DNA from: Gnetum montanum | Lineage: Eukaryota > Streptophyta > Gnetopsida > Gnetales > Gnetaceae | Length of the DNA stretch: 64,000 nt | NCBI GenBank assembly: GCA_015680685.1 | Contig: MNCI01016384.1 | Span: 805,761-869,760, forward strand | Direction: 5' to 3' | Part shown: positions 22,880 to 34,018 of the stretch, one piece after another | Layout: every line of letters begins with the position of its first letter | Numbering within the stretch: position 1 is the stretch's first letter | Position numbers and translations under genes: made by a program | The notes under the pieces: model-generated | What the model was told of the DNA's origin: nothing | The model's input: only the letters and a program-made list of their open reading frames with translations | Database searches by the model: none

Positions 22880-23622
22880 AGTAGGTAAAAGTTGTTTTGT
22901 GAAAATCTTACGATGTAATGGCAACTTGGTTGTAACCACTAAATCCATCTAAAAAGAATAATAATCATGCCCTTGTAACTGCTCCATAATTTGGTCTATA
23001 TAAGGTAGAGGAAAATGATCCTTTTGTAGTTCTTTGATTAAGTTTCCTATAATCTACACAAACATGCCATTTACCTCCCTTTTTAGACACCACTATGATG
23101 GAACTTATCCATTCACTATCAACTATTAGCTAAATAATCCATTCCAAAGTTTGAAAATTTCATCTTCAACAATTTACTTCAGGGTTGGATTAATTCATCT
23201 AGGAGTAATTCTAACCAATTTAACCTTGTCTTCTAGGTAGATATGATGTTGACCTATGTTAGGTGAAATTCCATGGTGGAGATCCTTGTAACTCCATGTA
23301 AATGCCTTGGATTTTCTTTTCAAAACTTTAATTAATTTGGTTTCTTAATACAAGATAGTTAAGACTTTATTATTCAAGGTTTATTCTTATCAAGGAAAAT
23401 GTACTTAAGAGTATTAGGTAGTTTCCAAAGTTCTAGAGAGCTGCAAATTGGTGCCTCAATATTATCCCCAATAATTCCTGATCCCAAGTTTGAAATTTGA
23501 TCTAAGAGGTTCTATTATTCTATAGCAAAAGAATCTAAGGGCCCCTCATCAATATTATTAAGTGCTAATATTTCCCTATCTTGAGCCAAGATAAATGTTG
23601 GTATTATATAAAGTACTTTATC

Positions 23623-23904
23623 TTATTTAGTATCTTGATTTATTCTATCCTCTTTTTTATCAAATACATTAAGTATAAAAGTAAGACTAGCAAAGGTTAA
23701 TTGAATTTGCCCTGATCTACAATTTCTTATAGCATTAGTTGTTGCAAACCAAGGTCTTCCTAGAATAAAGGAAAAACAATCCGGGTTCTTTACTTCCAAT
23801 ATGACAAAGTCTATAGGATATTTTTCTTTTTCTACTTCTACTATTAAATCTTCCACAACTCCCATAGATTTCATGATTGAACCATCAACTAAGGAAATTA
23901 ACAT
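23623..23904 (-). pseudogene. Aspartic protease region of element C (Athila type)
   Basis: A 93-residue open stretch with LVDGSIMKSMGVVEDLIVEV, YPIDFVILEV and FILGRPWFATTNAI. The order (GVVED-V-V, FP-DF-VLD, ILGRPFLAT) is typical of the retropepsin half in Athila/Tat elements. The catalytic DTG/DSG strand upstream is not clear. It differs from the protease of B and E, so C is another family. Confidence 0.7.
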
Positions 23905-24549
23905 ATTTACTCCACCTGTTAAAGGTTATTTTCCTAACCCTTCACCCACCTGTTCTTCACTCCATTCTTTATCTAATATAGGCATTTCTTCCATTTTTAT
24001 CACTTCAACTTGCTATCTAAAACTAACCTTCTTCTTAGGTTTGATAGTTTTTAAAATTCTAGTACTGATGGAATGTAGTTGTTATTTGCCTTTTCTTTGA
24101 TTTTTGGGGTTTTGTTTAGGTTGCAAAGGTAAGTCACATTTGATTAAATCCTGAAACCATCTTCTAGTTTCAACTATAAGCTACCTATTTTCTTCTATGA
24201 AGGTCATTAAACGTTGAGTGATCCAATTACTCACTAACCAAGTTTCTAAATGGTTTATAATTATTTTAAGGAATTGGTGCTAATTGTTGGTAAAGTGATC
24301 TTGGTTGTAATGGTGAAGAAGTTTAATTTCTCATTTGCTAAAAAGCTCTTACTGATTCTAGAATTTCTTCATTACAATATACTAAGGCTGGATAAGTTGT
24401 GGTATCATGCTGCTTATTTCCACATAAATCACACACTTTCTCCTAAGAAAAATGAGATTTTTTCTTATTTAATCTAGTTAATTCATCAACATTTCTATTT
24501 AATTTCTCATTTTGATGAGTTACCCCCTACATGATGTCTGGTTTTGGCC

Positions 24550-24888
24550 AACATTTGCTTTCATCTATTAAAGAAGCAATAATTATCCAATCTTCTTCTA
24601 GTCTAACATTTAAAATGTTTCCCCCATAGGCAAAGTCTACATTTCACCTATAATATGGTTATAGCCCTTCTATAAAGATTTGAATTAATTAATGGACTAG
24701 AAATCTATGATTAGGATTTTTAAGACATAGTACCCTAAGATCTATCGAATGCATTCTCATAATCCTCATCTTCCTTTTCTTTAAAACTCATAAGTTATTT
24801 CCTAAGGGTATATAGCCTATCATTAGGGAGGAAGCATTGGATAAATTATGGCTTAAATTCATCCCATGCACATATATGAGTTCTTAAG
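24550..24888 (-). pseudogene. gag of element C, C-terminal part
   Basis: Decayed minus-strand frame with CFLPNDRLYTLRK and EDEDYENAFDRS-like text, as in the end of a Retrotrans_gag domain. It is interrupted by several stops. The N-terminal part lies beyond insertion D from 33733. Confidence 0.4.
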
Positions 24889-24914
24889 TGATGAACCATG
24901 ATTTGTCAAGCTTC

Positions 24915-24982
24915 GATATCAAATGCACGATATCAAGTACGTGATATCGTGGCCTGGCTAACGATATCAGATACACGATATT
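24915..24982 (+). repeat. GATATC palindrome array in LTR D
   Basis: Spacings between site starts are 14, 14, 20 and 14, the same set as in LTR A. The spacers contain GTAC or ATGCAC-like half-palindromes. Confidence 0.8.
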
Positions 24983-25000
24983 GTGGTTTTTATGTAAGCC

Positions 25001-25008
25001 TATAAATA
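25001..25008 (+). promoter_or_regulatory. TATA box of LTR D (5' copy)
   Basis: TATAAATA, about 19 bp after the last palindrome. The 3' LTR has it at 32993-33000. Confidence 0.7.
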
Positions 25009-25749
25009 CCACATTTGGGCGCATAGGAAGGATAGTAAGTTTTAGAGTCAGTTTAGTGTTAAAGTAGAGTCTTTTTTTCATTTTTTAGTTCATCTCAACT
25101 CTTTCCCTAGTGCATGCCCATAGTGTGATGATTGTAATTGTATGGAACCTTTATTCGAGTGTGATGTACTTGGACACGTGCATGACCGAAAATAAAGATT
25201 GAGATTACTTCATCATTGCAGCATTCACTTAGTTTTAATTTCTTACTTGTTATTGTTATTTATTATTTTATTAATGAATATTTCTTCTATCCCTGTTATT
25301 AAACACGGAATGAGTATGACTTAATCATGAGCATTTAAGTGTAACTACTTGGTAACCCAGTGCTGTATCTAGGAGCACTCAAGTTATATATGCTTGGTAA
25401 TCCTAGAAGTAGTACATGAGGTCCAAGATGTGTATGGATGATTAAGAAAGGATGCTCATCACACTTAGGCTAGCTTAGATTCTCTTCTTCCATTCCCTCT
25501 TAGGTTAAAACAACGTTATTTTCCATTGCCTCTAGGAGTAGCACTAGTTTAGGATCACATCATACACCTCACTCTAGATTAAATCATACATGACAAAGCA
25601 AATACTAGTCTAGGTGGGAAGACAACAAATTGCGATCAACATGTAACTATCTAGATACCACAACTAGCCCATCTACAGAGTTCAACTGGATCGTGCGTGA
25701 ACACTTGTATTCGTATGTTTGAGTGTATGGGTACCTCGCCACTCATCAT

Positions 25750-25766
25750 TGGCATCATTGCCAAGG
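25750..25766 (+). other. Primer binding site of element D (tRNA-Asp type)
   Basis: TGGCATCATTGCCAAGG, two bases past the LTR; 12 of 17 positions match the expected tRNA-Asp complement and the differences are transitions. Confidence 0.7.
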
Positions 25767-25881
25767 ACGGTGATAGTTATTTAGATTAGTTATATCATAC
25801 AAGATTGCTGTAACAAAGTATTCATGATATATCTTTTAGAAAAGGAATTAATTGCAATTAAGTCACACACTATTCACAATA

Positions 25882-27917
25882 ATGTCTCTCTCACAAGACT
25901 ATGACAACGCAACAAATAGTAAATCCATTCATTATAGAACCAACGAATTATATGATGATGAAGATGAAGTTTGGAGTACTCAATCTTATGAAAGGTCTCC
26001 TATGTACATAAATGAAGACAACATCATTCCAATTCACAAATTCATAACCTACCTAGTGACGATGAACCCCTACTAGCCACTAAGAGCCTAATGCATATAC
26101 AAGAGGCTATTCGAATATCCCGTAGGCATCGCAAGGAAAGCCATCTACCCAGGCTTGATTTAAACAAATTTTTCAAGTTTTTAGGAGGTTATGATTTAGA
26201 CCCACAACATCATTTACAAGCCTTCCATGATGCCTGTGTATGGAACAATATTGATAATGGGTGGCAAAAACTTAAGCTCTTTCCTATGATACTCATTGGC
26301 CAAGCAAAAGTATGGTATAGGTCCTTAAGACAAAAATTAATTCAATGTTGGCTGACAATGGTAGAACTATTTAATGAAAGATATCAAACCTACATAAGAG
26401 TGTCAGCCTTGAAAAGACAAATCCAAGAATGGAAACATGGGCAACATGAACCCTTAGATGTGGCCTTAGAAAGATACTATTCATTGTTAAACAATTATCC
26501 ATGCCATGGATTCTTCGAGGAAAGGCTAATGTATCACATCATGGATGGGCTTCATAATGAAACAAGGGAGAGCCTAGGGATGTATGCCCAAGGTCAACTA
26601 TACGATCCATGAACCCATTAATTCTAGGAGCTTATTAAGTGGGTAGCAAAAGAAGAAGGAGAAATCGCTAAATGGGAGAATGTTGAAAGCTCTCAATAGG
26701 ACTGAAATCTTAAATTAGCAAAGGTCAATGATCATGAAGAGGAGAAATTAACTCACCCCAAGGAAGTGGAATCATCTTTTCCAATACCATAATCACTAGA
26801 TGAAATTAAGGCAAGGATCAATAAGATGACAAAATGGATACATGAAAAATGTGGAGAATATGCCAACACTATTAGAGGTAGAACCATGATGAACCAAGAA
26901 GCAGGACAGAACACCCTTAGACAATCGAAAAGAAGGGTTGAAGAGAATAAGAACTCAACTACTAATCATATGTATCAATGTAACATTTTCCTGTATGATC
27001 ACCCCAAAGGTCAATGCCCCATATTGTCACATTTACATGAGCATTGGGGAAGAATGTTACATCCAGAGTTCATACAGAAATATTGTGTTCAATCATAGTG
27101 GCAAAAATCCTAGTCATGGGGGAGGCCACCCCCAAACTGGTCACACCCTTCATATCATCTAAACCCAAGCACTTATCAGGTTCAGCATCTTGTTTCCCCA
27201 ATTGGGTCAACATCCTCTTTCTCACCACATTATTATCATTCTCCTAAATACTAACAATCCATATCCTATCCAACACAATCACCACCTCATGTACCTTACA
27301 CTTCTCATCACCCCTAATATTCTTATCCTTCATCTCCTTCCATATCGCCACCAATTGTACCCAAAGGGTTTCCACCACAGCATCAACCCACGAACGTTAC
27401 TTATGCTACTACTGTCAGCAGTAGTGGAAGCCTTCCACAATATCAAAGGCATTCCTTCTTTAGACATGACCGTAGAAAGGGACAACATAGTTCTGAGACC
27501 ACTGCATCCTCCCAATTAGCACAAGTTCAACACTATGGTGCATCTTTCTCCTCGAACCCAATGCCTCATGTTATCTTATTAGGGCCACCAATCAATACTC
27601 CAACAACCATGTGGCTCAATGAATATAACCACATAGGGAGACATATCGATCCTTGCATACCATCTTATAGTCAAGGGTGCCATAGTGGGTCAACTTTGTA
27701 TAAATTAAACTCATCTTCTAACTTTCCCCACTATGTCAAGTTTAATATAGTGTGTGCACCCCAATTTGAGTACATTCCAACCACGACATCAAAAGACACC
27801 CAGTGGTTTAGATATGACCAGGTCCCAATATTTCCAAAATGCATGGATCCAACCCTTCCATTTATTAATTCTTGCTATGATCAAAATTTTAGTTATGGGG
27901 GATATCCCCCATTCTAA
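25882..27917 (+). pseudogene. gag of element D (nearly open capsid domain)
   Basis: ATG at 25882 (MSLSQDYDN) starts an acidic N-terminal part that ends at a TAG near 26074. The capsid domain is open for 173 residues at 26091-26612, with FLGGYDLDPQHHLQAFHDACVW, WYRSLRQKLIQCW and LERYYSLLNNYPCHGFFEERL. A degenerate knuckle (CNIFLYDHPKGQCP) follows near 26970, then a Pro/Ser/Tyr-rich tail that ends at TAA 27915. The capsid is homologous to B but clearly different. No protease follows. Stops and shifts show that this copy is inactive. Confidence 0.75.
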
Positions 27918-29325
27918 CAAACAGAATTAATAAATGTTTTTCCTTTTCTTTAATTTTACAATTTTTTATTTTTCAATTTTTCATCTTTCGATTTGTTGTT
28001 TTATCTTTTTATTTATTGTTTCATCTTTTTATGAGTAATCTCATCTATGAATAAAGCACTTATGTGACTCGTTGGTTCAGATGTTGTTCTTTGCTATCAA
28101 GTCTCGAGTAACTAATTATTTGGACAACAAGACCATCACATTCACCCACCCATTCTATTAATAAGAATTTCTACTCTGGATCTAATGATATTCTTGACAT
28201 CAGTATAACTTAAAGTAATTTTGTGCTCATTATGCCCAAAGCGAAGAAGGATGGACTAAGCAGGAATGGCTAGGGTGTAACATCAAGGGGACTTGTGGAT
28301 TCTCTTTGGTGACATTTGTAAGAGTTATCATGCAGTCTGGTTGTACTAAGATCCTTGTAGATCTAAAAAATTGGGAGTAAGAGTAATAAAGGCACTCAAT
28401 AAAAAAAATACCCAATGTTATTCTAGGGAGTCCCATTGGAAATACATGCACCCATGCCTAAAGGTAGGTAGCTTCTCTAGATTAAGCATTCAAAAAAATG
28501 AGAAAAAGAAAAAAAAAAGAAAAAGAAAGAGAATGTGCCAAAGTAGCCAAGCAAAAAGTATGCCACAAAGAAATTCCAAATCACTCCTCCCTTGCACAAA
28601 ATGCCAAGTGATCGTATGCCTTGCTTTCATGATGCTCTTATGGTTGTCCATCATTGGATGAAATAATGTGATGTCACTAATAGAAGGAATGGACTTTGTC
28701 TTGATTTTGGAGTGACAGGCTAATGACACATTAATCACATCCTACACTCAAGATTCATTGTGCACTGGGTTAGTTACCTCATGTCCCAATCTCTGCAATC
28801 CCTTCTCCAATTCATCCCATCTCACTGTTTATGTATTGGTGACTCATATCCTGTGTACCATTGAATTCATACCTCATCATGGTGGTATCTACATGTGTGT
28901 GTTTTGTGGAACTAGTGTGGATTACATTTAACCCTTCTAGTGCCTATGGATATTTTAAGGTGTGGTTACGCAAGGGAATTATAGGTTGGAACTTTCTTTG
29001 GGGAGGACCCACTTGCGTGACTTTTGTAATTTGTACTTGTTGCACACCACCACATCATTTTATACCCTCTGATACTTCATTGCAAAATCTATTCTTTCCT
29101 TTATCATCCTTTTAATTCCAACATTCCTATGCACCATAACATGTCCCTTTTCTTCGTTCTATTCCTGAATTTCATTATCAAATTCTACCCCATTATACTT
29201 TTTATGCCTCTCAGTCTATTCAATGTTACCCTTGACCTTTTCAATTCCTTCAAATCCTTCATTTTTGGCCTTGAAAATTTAGAAATTCATTAATTTTACT
29301 CAGTACCCTATTTTCAATAGGCCTC
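27918..29325 (+). other. Non-coding middle region of element D
   Basis: No protein motif. It has T-rich and AAAAAGAAAG-rich tracts (28495-28535) and a stretch with GGGGAGGACCCACT that also occurs in the post-pol region of B (about 21140). This suggests it derives from a post-pol region after loss of pol. Confidence 0.5.
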
Positions 29326-29412
29326 AATATCGGGTATCTGATATCAAGTTCGACGCGATATTGAGTCCACGCTATCGGGTACACAATATTGCATCCATAA
29401 AAACTATATATA
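29326..29412 (+). promoter_or_regulatory. Internal U3-like promoter module in element D
   Basis: AATATC (29326), GATATC (29340), GATATT (29357), GCTATC (29371) and AATATT (29385) are spaced 14, 17, 14 and 14, then comes TATATATA at 29405-29412. This is the architecture of LTR A and D promoters, here about 500 bp before the second gene of D and in the same direction. Confidence 0.55.
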
Positions 29413-29913
29413 TGGACCCCTCATGCATGTCAACATCATTTTACACTATTCATGTGAGGGGATTTATTCAAATTTTCTTCCACAAACTTGCTAGCTTGCG
29501 CACCTATCATTCAAACATCCATAACTTGCTCGTGAATGCTTTGATTCCCATTCCGATTGGACATGTCTAAACCCAGAGTGTTTAGCTTAGTTGTGGGGGA
29601 AGGGTAAACTCCAAGTTGTGCATAATTTTTTGAAAATTTATCATCGCTTGAAGAATATCATAAAGGGTAAATGACCATAAAACTATTAAACACGTTGCCA
29701 AATCAACTTTCTCTCTTCATTCATACCATGAAAATTAATGTTTGGAGCCACCTAATCAAATTGGGCCTAATATCAAAACTTTTAAGGAAAAATTTCATAA
29801 AATTTCCTAACTCTAGATCACATGAAACAAAAAATGATTCATTAAAGAAAAGAAGGGTATAAGTCACATTTTGTAAATAACCTTACTAATAGTCAGCCCC
29901 GTGTGATTGTAGA

Positions 29914-32710
29914 TGGACCCTAAACGTGGATAGCAAGGAGGACCCTCTCAAGGTGCATCCAAATGACCAAGGAGAGGTAGAGATTAGGTGTCTCCCAAGG
30001 AACATAAAAAATAGAAGGCACAATCATTCAACATCCATCAAGAGCCTCCTATTACTGTGCAATTGAGATAGGTTCAAAGAGGAGCCGTTGGAGCACCTAA
30101 ACAAGAACAACATCTCACATTGTCCCTGGAATATGTTCAGGAAATCCACAAAAGGTCCACATCAGTAGCCATGATCGTGGAACTCAACTTTGGACCTTTC
30201 ATTGAGTTCACTTCTAAAGCAGTCAGGGACCAACTCAAAGGGTCTCCATTATGGCCTATCCTCTCTGAAAGTGGTTCCTGGTACTTGGGAGAGATGTACC
30301 AATTTTGACACAATAAAGAAGAAGGCACCATAGGTGATATTGGTGGTGTTTCTGTAGATTTCTCTACCAAAGCCATTTGGAAGTGTTAAATCTTTTGAAT
30401 ACAGGGCCAAAAGTTGCTCACCTACCCACTTGCTCCAATGCTGATGCAGAAAAAATTTGGTTGAAAAGAGTGTACAGCAAGGAAGATAAGGCATATGGAG
30501 AGTTGACCCTGGAGGAGAGGATCTATTTCAAGATTGGTACTTATCACATCTTCCCCACAAAAGAATTAAATAGAATCTCCACGTATGCAACTAGAAGAAG
30601 TGCTATATTGATGGGCAAGGTTAATGCTAACCTACCCCATTTGTATTTCATAGAGATTCTGAGGTGGTTTGAGGAACGCAAGATAGGGAAGTTCCTATTT
30701 CCCTTCCCCTATCTCATTAGGAAGTTGTGTCAGCATGCTGGAATTCTAGGGTACACCAATGATGTCCCCAAAAGAGCCCAAAATGCTTCATTTATTAAAT
30801 TGCTGAAGCCACCAACCCCAAGGAAAACTATTGGTGAGACACTAGAGCTAGAACAAGAATAGATGGGAGGGCCCACTGTAACTCAAACAACAGGGCCTAG
30901 CCAACTTCAAAGCACAAGGCCCAGTCAACAGAAAGAAGTAGGGACCAACACACACCAGCAAGACCAACTGCCACCACCACCACAAGATTATCGACCATCG
31001 ATAAGCCATCTCAGGGCCATCGTTGAGACGGTTAGCTAGGGAAGTCATGATGACGCCAATCTCTTCTAGGTCATTTATGATACTGTACGATCCACAGTCT
31101 CCATTGATCGCACACGAGGTGAGGTGTCAATCCAAATGGAAGGAGGGGAAATGCACTAGTCACAATAGGTCTCAAGAAACACTACATCTTTCTAGGTGCA
31201 ATTAGAAACTAGTGAAGGGGCCATAGTAGTGGTCATATAGCACCAAGATGCAATGAGAGCTGCAAAAAACGTCACAAACCACATAAAAGAATCGCTCAAT
31301 GTCCCTGTTGTGCCACCAGTAGACTTTACAATAGCACGTGATGCTCAAGCTTTGGCCAACCCCTCAATGACTCCTGCAAAGCATGAGGATGTTCTCGATC
31401 AGTTGATATAGATAGGACAAGTGATGATGTTCCTATTTGACATCCCTCAAGATGTCACAACAAATCAATCAGTCCTCATCTCTACCAAAGGGAAGCTATT
31501 CATGGAAGAGATCAGGGCTAAGCATGCAAAAACAAAGTTACAAAGACTCCAAGAGAAGCTTGTCACCCTACAAGCTACACAGTGGGACCCATCTTGATTT
31601 ATTCCTGCAGACCAGCTAGAGCCTTTTAGGATAGAGAAAATTACTAAATTTCTGGCAGAAAATAAGAAATTCGTAGAGGAAAGAGAGAAAGCTAATTGCA
31701 ATGCTTCAAAAACATAAGCACAAACATATGCGCATGCTAAATCACTCAAGGCCTTGCAAGAGGAGAATAAATAGCTTACCGCAGATAATCTTCGGTTGAC
31801 CACTATGGAAAAACAAAAGAAGCTTCTTAAAGAAAATTTTTAGTAGTTGCAAGAACAATTAGTCAAGTTCAACTAGGACATAAATTTCTTGGCCAGAGAA
31901 AATAGAACCCTTTCAATAGAGGTGTGCATAATCCGTCAAAAGAAGGCAATTGAAATAAGAGCATGGAAAAATGAAGCCAAGCGACATGAAAAGCTAAAGG
32001 AACACTTCAAGGACCAGGTGGGGATGTACAAGCAAGTAGTTGAAAATGAAATCCATATGGCCAAGATCCATATCAACACCCTCATTGCTCCAAACACTAA
32101 CTAACAAACCATATTGGATACCTATGCATTTGCCCACTAGGTAGAGCTCAAAAGTTGAGACCTGCAGATATAAGATCTTGTAGAGTACATGGAATTGGCA
32201 AACCTACGATATGCCAACTTAGCCATGTTAATAGTAGGATGCTTGAGAATAGAGCTAGAAAAGTAGATAGCTACCACCTATGCCAAATATGAAACAAAAT
32301 TTGCTAAGCACAAGAAGATGCTACAGAAACTAGAAGTGGAAAATTCTGAATTAGAGGTGGTCAAGGCTAGCTACCAAGGATAAAAGGATGTTGCAGCAAA
32401 CTTGGCTCAATGGCTTATGGATTACCAAGAATACAAGGATAAAGCCAGAGCCTATGAAGAGGAACAACATCTGTTTGTAGCTTGGTATGTCAAGGCTAAC
32501 CAGATGTTCCCGCAAATACTGTGTCCATGGAAGATTCCGACTCCATCAAACATTGGAGCATCAACATGGATGACATAAGACCCCTAAACCAAAGAGGAAA
32601 AGCTCCAAGCACCCTTCAAAGCCATAAACTTCCAAAGCCTAGAGCACAAAACAAAGGAAAGAGACCCATGGAGGAGCCACCACAACCAGGAACCACATGA
32701 GTTCCAATAA
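29914..32710 (+). pseudogene. Second gene of element D: plant-transposon-like domain plus coiled coil
   Basis: A possible start is ATG 29914 (MDPKRG). A first block (30060-30365, with LEYVQEIHKRSTSVAMIVELNF in part) is separated by a frameshift from the 161-residue open frame 30377-30862. That frame contains LTLEERIYFKIGTYHIFPTK, ISTYATRRSAILMGKV and FPFPYLIRKLCQHAGI. The pattern recalls the 'putative plant transposon protein' domain found in extra genes of plant Gypsy elements; this is from memory and unverified. From 31430 to 32500 the frame is Glu/Lys/Gln-rich with heptad-like repeats, a long coiled coil. Many stops are former CAG, CAA or TGG codons. Function unknown. Confidence 0.55.
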
Positions 32711-32845
32711 ATTATGTAATTTTGTGTCTATGTCCTAATTTTTTCATATTCAATTCTCCACTACAACATGAATAAATTTCTAGTTAGTCAATAATCCCAT
32801 GCCTATCCACTGTGTAATCAATTGGGCTTATTCTCATTTTGTTCG

Positions 32846-32880
32846 ACTTGAGGATGAGTTTTCATTAAGTCATGGGGGTA
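32846..32880 (+). other. Polypurine tract and pre-LTR block of element D
   Basis: CTTGAGGATGAG, a 14-base spacer, then GTCATGGGGGTA directly before the 3' LTR. Nearly identical to B and E. Confidence 0.7.
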
Positions 32881-33732
32881 TGATGAACCATGATTTTTCA
32901 GGCTCCAATATCGAACCCATGATATCAGGTATGTGATATCACGACCTAGCTAATGATATTGAATATGCAATATTATGGTTCCTATGTTAGCCTATAAATA
33001 CCACATTTGGGCACATAGGAAGGGTAGTAAGTTTTAGAGTCAATTTAGTGTTGGAGTAGAGTTTTTTCTCATTTTTTAGTTCATCTCAACTCTTTCCCTA
33101 GTGCATGCCCATAGTGTGATGATTGTAATTATACGAAACCTTTATTCGAGTGTGACGTACTTGGACACATGCATAACCGATAATAAAGATCAAGATTACT
33201 TCATCATTGCAGTATTCACTTAGTTTTAATTGCTTACTTGCTATTGTTATTTATTGTTTTCTTAATGAATATTTCTTCTATCCTTGTTATTAAACATGAA
33301 ATAAGTACAACTTAATCATGAGCATTTAGGTGTGACTACTTAGTAACCTAGTAGCGTATCTAGGAGTGCTCAAGTAATATACGCTTGGTAATCCAAGAAG
33401 TAGCACACGAGGTCCAAGATGTGTACAGATAATTAAGGACAGATGCTCATCGCACTTAGGCTAGCTTAGATTCTCTTCTCCCATTCCCTCTTAGGTTAAA
33501 ACAACGTTATTTTCCATCGCCTCTAGGAGTAGCACTAGTTTAGGACCACATCATACACCTCACTTTGGACTAAACCATACGTGACAAAGAAAATACTAGT
33601 CTAGGTGGGAAGACAGTGAACTACAATCAACATGTAACTATCTAGATACCACAAGTAGCCCATCTGTGGAGTTCAACCAGATCATGCATGAACGCTTGTA
33701 TTCATATGGCTGAGTGTACTCGCCACTCAGCA
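32881..33732 (+). repeat. 3' LTR of element D
   Basis: 852 bp, TGATGAA to CTCAGCA (decayed CTCATCA), aligned with the 5' copy. It has a GATATC-type cluster at 32905-32975 (partly decayed to AATATC and GATATT) and TATAAATA at 32993. Confidence 0.9.
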
Positions 33733-33751
33733 ATAAGGTTTGGAGCCAAAA

Positions 33752-34018
33752 TTAAGCTTTATCTTTGAAGGTAGATTTAAAAGTTATCATTTTCATCCTA
33801 TCGTCTCCTTGGGATGCTAACATGACTATCATAGTTTCAAATTCTCTAACATCATTTATTAAGCCTTCATCATTAGTTTCCATAAAAATGGATGGTAAAT
33901 GAGAATTTTTAGCTTCTACATTTCTTCCTTGAGGAAAAACTAATGGTCCTTGGAAAATCATTGGTGTTCTTTGATTTAATAAATCTTCTAAGGTTTCACC
34001 TTGGTATTTTTGACCCAA
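33752..34018 (-). pseudogene. gag fragment of element C
   Basis: An open stretch of 88 residues, with an acidic and Met-rich C-terminal half. It does not resemble the capsid of B or D. Its place between the primer site and the gag remnant at 24550-24888 makes it part of C's Gag. No known motif. Confidence 0.4.

Larger units (their letters stand above)
22880..24888 (-). mobile_element. Element C, piece 2: reverse transcriptase N-half, protease, gag C-part
   Basis: Between insertions B and D. The minus strand gives reverse transcriptase up to FLDGFSGYN (near 22940-22980), then a protease (23623-23904), then poorly preserved gag sequence to 24888, where D interrupts. Confidence 0.8.
24889..25748 (+). 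repeat. 5' LTR of element D
   Basis: 860 bp from TGATGAA to CTCATCA. GATATC sites start at 24915, 24929, 24943 and 24963, with GATATT at 24977. A TATA box is at 25001-25008, and an AATAAAG signal lies near 25190. It aligns with 32881-33732. Confidence 0.9.
24889..33732 (+). mobile_element. Element D: LTR element with Gag and a second gene but no recognisable pol
   Basis: Plus strand, about 8.84 kb. 5' LTR 24889-25748, tRNA-Asp-type primer site, gag 25882-27917, then about 2 kb with no clear coding, an internal GATATC/TATA cluster at 29326-29412, a second gene 29914-32710, the conserved pre-LTR block, and 3' LTR 32881-33732. I find no protease, reverse transcriptase or integrase motif. The flanks are TTAAG and ATAAG (4 of 5 match). 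It sits in the gag of element C. It resembles the non-autonomous gag-only (TR-GAG) or LARD classes and would depend on enzymes from a relative. Confidence 0.8.

Noticed and set aside
28490-28738. Phe/Leu-rich frame on the minus strand in D
   Set aside because: Made by an A-rich tract (AAAAAGAAAG) read in reverse; no other support.
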